A stretch of 64,000 bases of DNA from an uncultured Sphingomonadales bacterium (GTDB taxonomy: Bacteria > Pseudomonadota > Alphaproteobacteria > Sphingomonadales > Sphingomonadaceae), in assembly GCA_903832325.1 (NCBI GenBank), contig CAILBC010000003.1:57320-121319 (forward strand), written 5' to 3'. Shown here piece after piece: positions 8,363-17,190 of this stretch. The notes below the pieces were generated by a model, which worked only from the letters and a program-made list of their open reading frames with translations, was not told the origin of the DNA and searched no databases. Position 1 is the stretch's first letter. The number at the start of each line of letters is the position of its first letter. The translations under genes were made by a program, and so were the position numbers.

Positions 8363-10312
8363 CTAGATTTCCAGCTGGCTGCCCAGTTCGATCACGCGGT
8401 TGGTTGGCAGGCGGAAAAACTGCATCGCGCTTTCGGCGTTGCGGATCATCCACGCAAACAGCTTTTCCCGCCACAGCGCCATGCCCGGCCGCTTCGACGC
8501 GATCAGCGTCTGGCGGGCGAGGAAATAGCTGGTTTCCATCGGCTTGAACGGTCCCCCGGCGCGGTCTTCGGCGGCCAGTTCGGCGGGCACATCGGCTTCG
8601 TCCATGAATCCGATGCGGATGATCATGCGATAAAACCCGTGGCCCACGCTTTCCACCACGCGGCGCATTTGTGATGGCACGTGCGGCACGCCTTCGGTCA
8701 CCACGGTCAGGATCACCACGCGTTCGTGCAGGATGTGGTTGTGCTTCAGATTGTGCAGCAGCGCGGGCGGAATGCCTTCGGCGGTCGAGGCGAGGAACAC
8801 CGAGGTGCCCGGCACGCGGCGCACTTTGTCGCAAACCGAATTGAGAAACAGGTCAAACGGCATCGAATCTTCGGCCAGCCGTTCACGCAGGATGCGCCGG
8901 CCGGTGGCCCAGGTGGTCAGGACAATGAACACCACCGTCGCGATCAGCAGCGGGAACCAGCCGCCATCGGGGATCTTGGTGATGTTCGACGCAAAATAGG
9001 CGCCATCGACAACCAGGAACACCCCGGTCATCAGGCTGGCCGGCAGCCAATGCCATTTCCACACGGCAAATGTCAGGATGCCCAGCATGCACGCGGTGAT
9101 GAACATTGTGCCGGTCACCGCGATGCCATAGGCCGAAGCGAGATTGTCCGACGATCTGAACCCCACCACCAGCAGCAGCACCAGCGCCAGCAACAGCCAG
9201 TTGACCAGCGGCACATAGATCTGCCCCGCCGCCTTGGCGCTGGTGTGCATGATGCGGATGCGCGGCAGGAAACCCAGCTGGATTGCCTGTTGCGAAATCG
9301 AATAGGCGCCGGAAATCACCGCCTGGCTGGCAATGATCGTGGCCGCTGTCGACAGGATCACCAGCGACAGCCGGGCCCATTCGGGCGCCATCAGGAAAAA
9401 CGGATTTTCCACCAGTTTGGGATTGCGCAGCAACAGCGCCGACTGGCCCAGATAGTTGAGGATCAGGCAGGGAAACGCGACCGCCAGCCACGACAGCATG
9501 ATCGCCCGGCGGCCGAAATGGCCCATATCGGCATAAAGCGCTTCGGCCCCGGTTACCGCCAGAATCACCGAACCCAGCGCCAGAAACGCCAGCAGCGGAT
9601 CGATTGCAAAAAACCGCACGGCATAGATCGGGTTGACCGACCACAGGATTTCGGGCGCGGCCATGATGCCCATCACCCCCAGCACCGCGATCACCGCAAA
9701 ATAGACCAGCATGACCGGACCAAACAGTTTGCCCACCGCGGCCGTACCGCGCGACTGGATCGCAAACAGCCCGATCAGGATCGCGATCGAGATCGGCAGC
9801 ACCAGCTCCTTGAATGCGGGCTGTACCACTTCCAGCCCTTCGACCGCAGACAGCACCGACATCGCCGGAGTGATGATCGCATCGCCATAGAACAAGGCGG
9901 TGGCAATGATGCCCAGCATCACCGTCAGCGATGACCAGCGATTTTCGCCCAGTCGTCGCCCGATCAGCGCCAGCAGCGCCAGGCTGCCGCCTTCGCCCTT
10001 GTTGTCGGCGTGCAGGATGACGAACACATATTTGATCGTCACGATCAGCGTCATCGTCCAGAAAATCAGCGACAGCACACCATAGATATGCGCCGGATCG
10101 ACTGTCAGCGGGTGCGGGCCGGTAAAGCTGACTTTCAATGAATAGAGCGGGCTGGTGCCGATATCGCCAAACACCACGCCGATCGCGCCGATGGCCAGCG
10201 TGCTCAGGCTTTCGCGGTGATGGCCGCCGTTGTCGCCGAAATCGATTGCCGTATCGAACGGCAGGTTTTCGGGCGCGTGCGCCATGGGACTCGGGGGGGC
10301 AAGGTCGGTCAT
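8363..10312 (-). CDS. kup: Low-affinity K+ uptake system protein Kup
   Basis: Proton-coupled potassium importer of the KUP/HAK/KT family in the inner membrane, 649 residues. The signature IGVVFGDIGTSPLYSLK lies in the first transmembrane segment; about twelve hydrophobic segments follow, including MTLIVTIKYVFVILHADNKGEGGSLALLAL and GALYADMGHFG-like motifs, and there is a cytoplasmic C-terminal region. It is transcribed away from a KdpDE-like two-component system, and a KdpE-like operator lies in the shared intergenic region, so this transporter may be its target in place of KdpFABC. Confidence 0.97.
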   Translation of the reverse strand: MTDLAPPSPMAHAPENLPFDTAIDFGDNGGHHRESLSTLAIGAIGVVFGDIGTSPLYSLKVSFTGPHPLTVDPAHIYGVLSLIFWTMTLIVTIKYVFVILHADNKGEGGSLALLALIGRRLGENRWSSLTVMLGIIATALFYGDAIITPAMSVLSAVEGLEVVQPAFKELVLPISIAILIGLFAIQSRGTAAVGKLFGPVMLVYFAVIAVLGVMGIMAAPEILWSVNPIYAVRFFAIDPLLAFLALGSVILAVTGAEALYADMGHFGRRAIMLSWLAVAFPCLILNYLGQSALLLRNPKLVENPFFLMAPEWARLSLVILSTAATIIASQAVISGAYSISQQAIQLGFLPRIRIMHTSAKAAGQIYVPLVNWLLLALVLLLVVGFRSSDNLASAYGIAVTGTMFITACMLGILTFAVWKWHWLPASLMTGVFLVVDGAYFASNITKIPDGGWFPLLIATVVFIVLTTWATGRRILRERLAEDSMPFDLFLNSVCDKVRRVPGTSVFLASTAEGIPPALLHNLKHNHILHERVVILTVVTEGVPHVPSQMRRVVESVGHGFYRMIIRIGFMDEADVPAELAAEDRAGGPFKPMETSYFLARQTLIASKRPGMALWREKLFAWMIRNAESAMQFFRLPTNRVIELGSQLEI

Positions 10313-10353
10313 GCGCGGCCCGCTACGCCGCCTTTGCGCGCGGTACGAGCATC

Positions 10354-10370
10354 TTTATGCCTTCTTTATG
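10354..10370 (+). promoter_or_regulatory. Putative KdpE-type operator (TTTATG-N5-TTTATG)
   Basis: Two identical hexamers TTTATG are spaced 11 bp apart (TTTATGCCTTCTTTATG) between the divergent kup and KdpD-like genes. Known KdpE sites in enterobacteria consist of TTTATA and TTTACA half-sites with a 5-bp spacer, so spacing and core match. The repeat lies 42 bp upstream of the kup start codon. It implies that the kinase gene starts downstream of it. Confidence 0.5.
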
Positions 10371-10401
10371 CCCTCGACAGCAGCACCTGCTGCGCGCAAG
10401 C

Positions 10402-11991
10402 GTGATTGCCGTGCCCGTTTCCCCGATTCCCGCGCCGCCGGCCCGACTTTCGCCCCTGCCGCGCGCGCCGGCGGGCATGATCGGTTCGCTGGTTTCGCTG
10501 CTGCTGATCGCCGGGGTTACCCTCGCCGGCGAGGCACTGGCGCTGCATGGCAACGATGCCGATATCAGCATGCTCTATTGCATTCCGGTGATCCATGCCG
10601 GCACCCGCTATGGTTTGCGCACCGGGCTGGCGACGGGGCTGGTTGCGGCGCTGACGTATGATTTTTTCTTCGTCCCCCCGCTTTACAGCCTTGCCATTGC
10701 CGATCCGTCGCATGGTGTTTCGATGGTCATTCTGATCGGCGCCGCTGCGGTGTGCAGCCAGCTTGGCGCACAAGTGCAGCGCCAGGCTCTGGCCGCGCAG
10801 GCGCAGGCCGACCGCAATGGCGCGCTGGCCGGTTTTGCCCGGGCGCTGATGGGGGTCAACCGGCGCGCGGACCTTTGGCCGCTGCTGGCGCGCGAGATTG
10901 CCCGCCTGATGGATGTGCGCACTGTGGTTCTGGCGCCCGATCCCCCGGGTGAAGGCGGCCGCCGCCTGGTGGTCAAGGCCGCGGTGCCAAAGATCGAGGC
11001 GCTCGATCTGATCGATGGCGTCGCCGCGCGCTGGGCGTTTGATACCGCGCGGCCGACTGGCCCGGGCAGCGACAGCATGGCGGTGTCCGAATGGCATTTT
11101 GCCCCGGTGCTGGGCGGAAACAGCGCGCACGGGGTGTGCGGCATCGGGCGCGACGATGCGCAGCCGCCGCTATCGCCCGAACAGGCACCGTTGCTGGCCA
11201 GCCTGCTCGATCAGGCCGGGCTGGCGCTGGCGCGGATCGCTGCCGAAGAGGACATGCTGGCGCTGGGCAAAGTGCAGGAACGCGATCGTCTGCGCGCCGC
11301 GCTGCTATCCTCCATCGGGCACGATCTGCGCACGCCTTTGACCACGGTGCTGGGCATGCTGCGTGCGATCCATCCCGAAAATCCCGCCCAGCGCGCGCAA
11401 CTTGATACTGCGAGGGGGGAGGCGGAGCGGCTGGACCGGTTCATTGCCAATCTGATCGACATGGTGCGCATCGAAACCGGCGGGCTGGCGCGCGTGCTCG
11501 AACCGGTCGATCTGAACGAGGCGGTGACTGCCGCGCTGGATGATCTGCGCCGCGTGCTGGGCGCGCATCGCGTGGTGGTGGAGGTGGCGCGCGATCTGCC
11601 GCTGGTCATGGCCGATCCGGTGCTGCTGCACCATTGCCTGATCAACCTGATCGACAATGCGGCCAAGCATGGCCCGGCCGATGGCGCGGTAACGGTGCGC
11701 GCGCGCGCCGCAGGCGAAGGCCTGGCGCTGGCGGTGCTTGACGAAGGGCCGGGGATTTCGGCGGGCGAGGAACAGCGCGTGTTCGGCATGTTCACCAGGC
11801 TGGAAGGGTCGGACCGGCGCGGCGGCACCGGGCTGGGGCTGGCGATCGTGAAGGGTTTTGCCCAGGCGATGGGGTTTGAAGTGGCTGCGGCCAATCGCGC
11901 CGGCGGAACCGGGGCGGTGTTCACGCTGCTGATCCCGCCGGGCAATCTGCGCCCGGTTGATGGCGGTGACAGCGATGGCAGGGAGGCGTGA
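10402..11991 (+). CDS. KdpD-like sensor histidine kinase lacking the N-terminal KdpD/Usp domains
   Basis: Membrane sensor kinase, probably K+ or osmotic sensing. The first part holds DUF4118-type transmembrane helices (about four, including LTYDFFFVPPLYSLAIADP). A GAF-like region follows, then the H-box SSIGHDLRTPLTTVLGML, N-box NLIDNAAKHGP and G-boxes DEGPGIS and GGTGLGLAIVKGFAQAMG. Full KdpD is about 900 residues with a cytosolic P-loop/Usp head; here roughly 530 residues begin just before the membrane part, so that head is absent. Starts at GTG 10402 or ATG 10477 are both possible; ATG 10357 would overlap the putative operator. It is coupled to the response regulator gene. Confidence 0.8.
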   Translation: MIAVPVSPIPAPPARLSPLPRAPAGMIGSLVSLLLIAGVTLAGEALALHGNDADISMLYCIPVIHAGTRYGLRTGLATGLVAALTYDFFFVPPLYSLAIADPSHGVSMVILIGAAAVCSQLGAQVQRQALAAQAQADRNGALAGFARALMGVNRRADLWPLLAREIARLMDVRTVVLAPDPPGEGGRRLVVKAAVPKIEALDLIDGVAARWAFDTARPTGPGSDSMAVSEWHFAPVLGGNSAHGVCGIGRDDAQPPLSPEQAPLLASLLDQAGLALARIAAEEDMLALGKVQERDRLRAALLSSIGHDLRTPLTTVLGMLRAIHPENPAQRAQLDTARGEAERLDRFIANLIDMVRIETGGLARVLEPVDLNEAVTAALDDLRRVLGAHRVVVEVARDLPLVMADPVLLHHCLINLIDNAAKHGPADGAVTVRARAAGEGLALAVLDEGPGISAGEEQRVFGMFTRLEGSDRRGGTGLGLAIVKGFAQAMGFEVAAANRAGGTGAVFTLLIPPGNLRPVDGGDSDGREA

Positions 11992-12686
11992 TGCGCGAAG
12001 CGGTGCGGGTGCTGGTGGTCGATGACGAGGCGGCGATCCGCGCGCTGCTGCGCGCCAGCCTGGAACCGGCGGGATACCGCGTGACAGAGGCGGGCAATGC
12101 CGCCGCCGCGCTCGCCGCCGCGCACGATGAAACGCCGCAGGTCGTGCTGCTCGATCTGGGGCTGCCCGACCGCGACGGGCTTGATCTGATTGCCCCCTTG
12201 CGCCGCGCCGGGGCGGCGGTGCTGGTGCTATCGGCGCGCGATGCCACGGCGCAAAAGGTGGCCGCGCTCGACAATGGCGCCGATGACTATGTGACCAAGC
12301 CGTTCGATACGGCCGAAGTGCTGGCGCGCGTGCGCACCGCGCTGCGCCACCGCGCCGGGCCCGATGTGCTGGCCGCGGCGCTGCGCTTTGACGGGATCGA
12401 GATCGATCTGGGCGCGCGCGTGGTGCGCAAGGACGGCGCCGAAGTGCATCTGGCGCCCAAGGAATTTGCGCTGCTGGCCGAACTGGCGATCAATGCCGGC
12501 AAAGTGGTGACCCATGCCCAGCTTTTGCGGACGATCTGGGGCCCGGGGCACGAAGGCGATGTGGAATATCTGCGCGTCGCCGCGCGCGGCATCCGGCGCA
12601 AGCTGGAAGGCGATGGCGTGCAGCCTTCGCGCATCCGCAATGAACCGGGCGTGGGCTATCGGCTGGCAGTGGGCATTGCCCCCTGA
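11991..12686 (+). CDS. KdpE-like OmpR-family response regulator
   Basis: A receiver domain with phosphoacceptor Asp in VVLLDLGLPDRDG and the conserved Lys in DYVTKPF is followed by an OmpR/PhoB winged helix (LAPKEFALLAELAINAGKVVTHAQLLRTIWG, then EYLRVAARGIRRKLEGDG). ATG 11991 is preferred over GTG 11988 because GGGAGG at 11981-11986 is then correctly spaced. The ATG shares one base with the kinase stop. No kdpFABC genes are present nearby, so this orphan pair probably controls the divergent kup gene or a distant target. It converges on the HlyD-family gene with only 8 bp between them. Confidence 0.88.
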   Translation: MREAVRVLVVDDEAAIRALLRASLEPAGYRVTEAGNAAAALAAAHDETPQVVLLDLGLPDRDGLDLIAPLRRAGAAVLVLSARDATAQKVAALDNGADDYVTKPFDTAEVLARVRTALRHRAGPDVLAAALRFDGIEIDLGARVVRKDGAEVHLAPKEFALLAELAINAGKVVTHAQLLRTIWGPGHEGDVEYLRVAARGIRRKLEGDGVQPSRIRNEPGVGYRLAVGIAP

Positions 12687-12694
12687 TTTGCGGA

Positions 12695-14038
12695 TCAGTC
12701 TTCGCGAAACGCGCGGGCAAACTGGTCACTCAGCGGCTTGATCAGGTATGACAGCAGCGACCGGCTGCCCCCGCCAATATGCACTTCGGCGGGCAGCCCG
12801 GATCGCAGCGCGATCCCCGCGCGCGGCGTAATCGCCACGCGCACCGCGTAAAAGGCCGGGCCGCCAGCACCGGCTTCGCTGCGGTCGCTGGCCACGGCCA
12901 CCACCGTGCCGTCCAATTCGGGGGTGGTGGACCGGTCGATCGTCGCCAGTCGCACGCGCACCGGCGCACCGATGCGCACATGGCCGATCTGCGCCGGGGA
13001 TACCATCGCCTCTGCCACCATGGCATCGCGCGCGGGCACGATGTCCACGATCGGTTCGCCCGGCCGCACCACTTCGCCGCTGCCGGCAAAGCCCAGCCGT
13101 TCAACCGTGCCCGCGCAGGGCGCGCGAAGGGCGCTGCGGTCGCGGCTGTCGGCGGCGCCGATGCGCGCCGCCTCATGCTGGTTGAGCGCCAGGTCGACTT
13201 CGGCCAGATCGGTCGCGGCCTGGATGCGCCGTGCCTGCATCAGCGCCGTCGCGGCCGCGCGGCTTTCGGCCAGCCTTGCGCGCGCGCCGGCCAATTGCGC
13301 CTCTGCGCTGGCCAGCGATCCCTGCAAGTCGACCGCGGTGCGCTCGATCTGGTTCAGCCGCCCGATCGTGACCAGCCGGCGCTGCCACAAATCGTGCAGG
13401 CCCTGCCGTTCCGGCTCAACCAGCCGGCGCTGTTCGCGCAGCGCTGCGATCTGCGCCGACAGGCCGGTGATCTGCGCGCGATCCTGCGCCAGGTGCGCAT
13501 CGGCCTGCGCGCGCACGGCTGCGGCATCGGCGCGGTGCAGATCGAACAGGCGGCGCTCGTCGGCCATGGCGCGCGCGGTTTCGGCACTGGCATTGGCGCC
13601 TGCCCGGGCAATCGCCGGCAGAAAATCGATGCGCGCCATGCCCTCGCGTTCCGCCACCAGCCGCGCGCGCCGCGCGGCCAGCCGGATCACCGTATCGGCG
13701 ACAAGGCCGGCGCTGGCCCCGGCCACGCGGTCATCCAGTTGCAGCAGGATCTGCCCGGCAGAAACCTGCTGGCCATTGTGCACGAGTATCCGCGCGATCA
13801 CCCCGCCCGCCGGGTTGCTCAAATGCCGCACTTGCGCGGCGATGGCGATGTGGCCCGGGGCGATCACCGCGCTGCCGATCGGCACGGTCCCCGCCAGCAC
13901 GGCCAGCAGCAGCAGGAGCGCGATAACCGCGGTGAGCAGGCGACGCAGCGGCACAGGCAGCGCCGGGGGCGCGGATTCGGGCCAGATCGACCCGGCATCG
14001 GCCGGGCAAGGGCCGGGCGCATGGTGCAGCGGGATCAT
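12695..14038 (-). CDS. HlyD/PrtE-family type I secretion membrane fusion protein
   Basis: Periplasmic adaptor of a type I secretion system: one N-terminal transmembrane segment (LLTAVIALLLLLAVLAGTVPIG), a lipoyl-like half-motif (VRHLSNPAGGVIARILVHNGQQVSAGQILLQLD), a long Ala/Arg/Glu-rich coiled-coil hairpin (about residues 120-300) and a closing beta-barrel (LRAPCAGTVERLGFAGSGEVVRPGEPIVDIVP). Length of 447 residues is typical of PrtE. It follows the ABC gene with a 4-nt overlap. No RTX or other secreted substrate and no TolC-like gene are adjacent. Confidence 0.88.
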   Translation of the reverse strand: MIPLHHAPGPCPADAGSIWPESAPPALPVPLRRLLTAVIALLLLLAVLAGTVPIGSAVIAPGHIAIAAQVRHLSNPAGGVIARILVHNGQQVSAGQILLQLDDRVAGASAGLVADTVIRLAARRARLVAEREGMARIDFLPAIARAGANASAETARAMADERRLFDLHRADAAAVRAQADAHLAQDRAQITGLSAQIAALREQRRLVEPERQGLHDLWQRRLVTIGRLNQIERTAVDLQGSLASAEAQLAGARARLAESRAAATALMQARRIQAATDLAEVDLALNQHEAARIGAADSRDRSALRAPCAGTVERLGFAGSGEVVRPGEPIVDIVPARDAMVAEAMVSPAQIGHVRIGAPVRVRLATIDRSTTPELDGTVVAVASDRSEAGAGGPAFYAVRVAITPRAGIALRSGLPAEVHIGGGSRSLLSYLIKPLSDQFARAFRED

Positions 14039-15768
14039 GCTGCCACTTTGTGCGTGGCGCCGGCCACGGGCGCCGCCGGGGCGTTGGCGGCGGGTTGCAT
14101 CCGCGCAAGCACGGCATCGCGTTCGCCGAAATCGGTCATCCGCCCCGCCTGCATCACCGCCAGGTGCGTCGCCGGGCCCAGCGTGGCGGGGCGGTGGGTG
14201 ATCATCACGACAATCCCGCCGCGTCGCTTCACCGCGCCGATCGCTTCGGCCAGCGCGGCATCGCCCGCCGCATCGAGGTGCGCATTGGCTTCATCGAGCA
14301 CCAGCAGAAACGGATCACCATAAAGCGCGCGGGCCAGGCCGATGCGCTGGCGCTGCCCCGCCGAAAGCTCTGCCCCGCCTGCGGAAATGGGCGTGTCATA
14401 GCCATCGGGCAGCGCCAGAATTGCCGCGTGCAGCCCGGCCGCCTGTGCTGCGGCGATCACCGCGGCGGATGGCGCCGCGGGATCGAACCGCGCGATGTTT
14501 TCGCCGATCGTGCCCTCGATCAGGTCAACCGTCTGCGGCACATAGCCGATGTGGCGGCCGATGGCGGCGCCGGCCCATTGCCCGGGCGTGGCGCCGTCAA
14601 GACGCACTTCGCCACGCAGCGCGGGCCAGATGCCCAGGATCGCACGCACCAGCGTCGATTTGCCCGCCGCGCTCGGGCCGATCAGCGCCAGCACGTGCCC
14701 CGCGCCCAGCCTCAGCGTCACACCTTCAACGGTGCAGGTGCGCGATCCGGGCGGCGCCACCCACAGATCGTGCAGCGTCAGTTCGCGGCATGGCGGGGGC
14801 AGCGCCAGCCCGCGCGGCTGCGGGCGCGGCCATTGTGCCAGCGCCATTGTCAGCCGACGCCAGCCACCATGCGCGGCAACCGCGCCGCGCCAGTTGGCAA
14901 TGGCCAGATCCACCGGGGCGAGCGCGCGGCCCGCCAGCACCGACGATGCCAGGATGATCCCGCCACTGGCCTTGCCCTCGATCACCAGCAGCGCGCCCAC
15001 GGTCAGGATCACCGATTGCAGCGCGATGCGCAGCGTGCGGCTGGCCCCGCCCCAGCGCAACACCGTGCGCGCCAGATCGGCCTGCGCGCGCAGCAGGCGC
15101 GCCTCGCACGCCAGGGTGCGACGCGCCAGTTGCGGCCCGATGCCCATCGCCAGCGCGGTTTCGGCAAAGCGGATGTCTCCCGCCAGCGCCGCGCCGCGCT
15201 GCGCGGTGATCGCACCCAGCGTGCGCGATCCGGCGCGGGTGCGCAGGCTGCCCCCCAGCGCCAGCGCGGCCATCACCAGCGTGCCGCCCAGCGCCGCCAG
15301 CCCCAGCCACGGATGCAGCGCAAACAGCACGATCATCAGCACCAGAACCCACGGCAGATCGATCAGCGCCACCGGGCCAGATCCGGCCAGAAACGCGTGC
15401 AGCGCATCCAGATCGCGGATCAGGTCCATCCCGTCGCCCCGATGATCAGCCGCCCGGCTGCCACCGGGGGGATCGGTGCGCAATGCGCGCATGACCGTGG
15501 CATGGTGCGCCGCCGCAAACAGATCGTCGTGCACCCCTTGCGCCAGGCCCAGCAGCGCCTCGCCCCGGATCGCCTCGCACAGCGCCTGCACCGCATAGAG
15601 CACGATCAGCATGGCAAACAGCGCGATCAGCGATGCCACGCTGCGCGCCGGCAGCACCGTGTCATAGACCAGCAGCATGTAGCCCGATCCGGCAAAGACC
15701 AGCAGATTGCAGCACAGGCTGGCCGCGGCGACCAGCCCGATATGACCCCGATACCGGCCGATGATCAT
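14035..15768 (-). CDS. PrtD-family type I secretion ABC transporter (permease-ATPase)
   Basis: Inner-membrane exporter half-transporter. N-terminal six-helix region (YRGHIGLVAAASLCCNLLVFAGSGYMLLVYDTVLPARSVASL) has the PrtD hallmark and lacks a C39 peptidase domain. The ATPase has Walker A GPSAAGKST, signature ELSAGQRQRIGLARAL, Walker B FLLVLDEANAHLD and H-loop MITHRP. The start is uncertain: ATG 15768 leaves a short N-terminus before the first helix, but the frame is open to 15897 and a TTG near 15808 is also possible. Coupled by ATGA to the HlyD partner; these two genes form an orphan exporter. DEAN in place of the common DEPN in Walker B is a minor variant. Confidence 0.87.
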   Translation of the reverse strand: MIIGRYRGHIGLVAAASLCCNLLVFAGSGYMLLVYDTVLPARSVASLIALFAMLIVLYAVQALCEAIRGEALLGLAQGVHDDLFAAAHHATVMRALRTDPPGGSRAADHRGDGMDLIRDLDALHAFLAGSGPVALIDLPWVLVLMIVLFALHPWLGLAALGGTLVMAALALGGSLRTRAGSRTLGAITAQRGAALAGDIRFAETALAMGIGPQLARRTLACEARLLRAQADLARTVLRWGGASRTLRIALQSVILTVGALLVIEGKASGGIILASSVLAGRALAPVDLAIANWRGAVAAHGGWRRLTMALAQWPRPQPRGLALPPPCRELTLHDLWVAPPGSRTCTVEGVTLRLGAGHVLALIGPSAAGKSTLVRAILGIWPALRGEVRLDGATPGQWAGAAIGRHIGYVPQTVDLIEGTIGENIARFDPAAPSAAVIAAAQAAGLHAAILALPDGYDTPISAGGAELSAGQRQRIGLARALYGDPFLLVLDEANAHLDAAGDAALAEAIGAVKRRGGIVVMITHRPATLGPATHLAVMQAGRMTDFGERDAVLARMQPAANAPAAPVAGATHKVAA

Positions 15769-15929
15769 GGTCAGGATCGCTCGATCCCGGCGTTCAATCC
15801 CCGCCAAATTCCACCACCCTTTCGCTTGCGCCTTTCGCGGTGGTTCATGCCATTGTCGGCGGCGCAAGGGGGGGGATTTGGAACCGAACTGACGCAATAA
15901 GCGCGGCCGGGCCAGGCCGGCGGGGCGGA

Positions 15930-16316
15930 TCAGGCTGCGATGGCGGGCATGTCCTGCAGGTGCCCTGGCGCGCCCGATGAGGCCAGCCGCAGGGCATCGG
16001 AAATCGCGATGATCGTGCCGATCGCGCGCGCCTCATCGTCGGTCAGATCCTCGAAATCGGGCAGAAACGCGCGGCAGGCCTGCACCAGATTGCCCGGTGA
16101 TCGCTGCAATTCGGCGCGATAGTGCGCCATCGTGGTGCAGCCATCGATATCCGACCAGCGCATGCCGCCGGGCGCGGGGCGTTCATGATAGGACCACAGC
16201 GCGGCCACGGCGCGTTCGGCGGCATCGGCCACGCGATCGCCCAGTGCATCGCCCGATGCGCGCGATTTCAGTTTCTGGCGATAGCGGCGCTGCCGCTCTG
16301 CGTTGGTCATGACCAT
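15930..16316 (-). CDS. Conserved small basic-headed protein of unknown function
   Basis: About 128 residues beginning MVMTNAERQRRYRQKLKSRA, a basic helical head seen in many small alphaproteobacterial and phage proteins and plausibly nucleic-acid binding. The remainder is acidic and helical (DLTDDEARAIGTIIAISDALRLA). A longer start at 16364 is open, but the basic motif usually begins the protein. It stands alone between the type I secretion genes and the response regulator. No function can be assigned. Confidence 0.55.
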   Translation of the reverse strand: MVMTNAERQRRYRQKLKSRASGDALGDRVADAAERAVAALWSYHERPAPGGMRWSDIDGCTTMAHYRAELQRSPGNLVQACRAFLPDFEDLTDDEARAIGTIIAISDALRLASSGAPGHLQDMPAIAA

Positions 16317-16424
16317 GGCCACAGGGTTTGCCCCCGCGCCACGCATCGGGCAATCCGGTACCACACGGTTACGTAACCATCCCTAGGCGCCAATCCGCGC
16401 GCCGCAAGGCGCCGTTTGCGATCC

Positions 16425-17051
16425 CTAGTCCGACGTGTCGCCCACCGCCAGCAGCGCCAGTTCGGTGCGGTTGTCGATCCCCAGCTTTTGATAGATGGCG
16501 TGGAGATAGACTTTCACGGTGCCTTCGCCGATATTCAGCTCGGCGCCGATATCGCGGTTGCGCAGGCCGCGCGCGACCAGCCGGGCAATGCGCCGCTCGC
16601 GCGGGTTCAGCTTTTCCAGCGGGCCGGCAATTTCGGGATTGAGCGACAGATCGAGCGCGCGTTGCAGGAATGCGGGCGCAATCGCCTTTTCCCCGGTTGC
16701 GACTTTGTCCAGCACATCGATCAGATCGTCTTCCGCGCCATCCTTGGACACGATCCCTTCGACCCCGGCGCGCATCACGGTGAGCAACTGGCGATCGGTG
16801 ATTTCCGCGGTCAGCATCACCACCGGGCGCCGGTCGCCGCGTGCGCGCAGCGTTTCCAGCGTCTGCACCCCGTTCATCCCGGGCATGTTGATGTCCAGCA
16901 GCACGATCGCCGGATCATGCGTGCCGATCGCGTCGAGCGTTTCCTCGCCGCTGGCGGTTCCCGCCACCACGCGAAACCTGGTGCCGCGCAGCACCGCATC
17001 GACACCGGCACGAATAAAGGCGTGGTCATCAGCCACCAGCACGGAAATCAT
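16425..17051 (-). CDS. NarL/FixJ-family response regulator
   Basis: Transcriptional regulator of a two-component system. The receiver domain has the acidic pocket VADDH and phosphoacceptor in VLLDINMPGMNG, with the conserved Lys in IVSKDG. The C-terminal LuxR helix-turn-helix is LNPRERRIARLVARGLRNRDIGAELNIGEGTVKVYLHAIYQKLGI. At 208 residues it has standard length. It lies downstream of the histidine kinase gene on the same strand, separated by 134 bp that include a 3 x 15-bp repeat, so the two form a likely pair but may not be tightly coupled. Confidence 0.93.
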   Translation of the reverse strand: MISVLVADDHAFIRAGVDAVLRGTRFRVVAGTASGEETLDAIGTHDPAIVLLDINMPGMNGVQTLETLRARGDRRPVVMLTAEITDRQLLTVMRAGVEGIVSKDGAEDDLIDVLDKVATGEKAIAPAFLQRALDLSLNPEIAGPLEKLNPRERRIARLVARGLRNRDIGAELNIGEGTVKVYLHAIYQKLGIDNRTELALLAVGDTSD

Positions 17052-17145
17052 TGCAGCAACCCTCTTTTGTGCCGGCCTCTGCGGGCTGGTCTGTCCCGAA
17101 GACCTGTTTCTATCACGTTCGTGCCGGTCCGGGGCCTCTTTTCAG

Positions 17146-17190
17146 CTGGCCCCGTTCCACCCTGGCCCGTTTCACCCTGGCCCTTTTATC
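17146..17190. repeat. 15-bp tandem repeat, three units
   Basis: Three units of the pattern CCTGGCCCGTTTCAC (first unit CTGGCCCCGTTCCAC, last CCTGGCCCTTTTATC) lie between the kinase and its response regulator and run into the kinase stop codon. Function unknown; it may have arisen by slippage. Confidence 0.7.
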
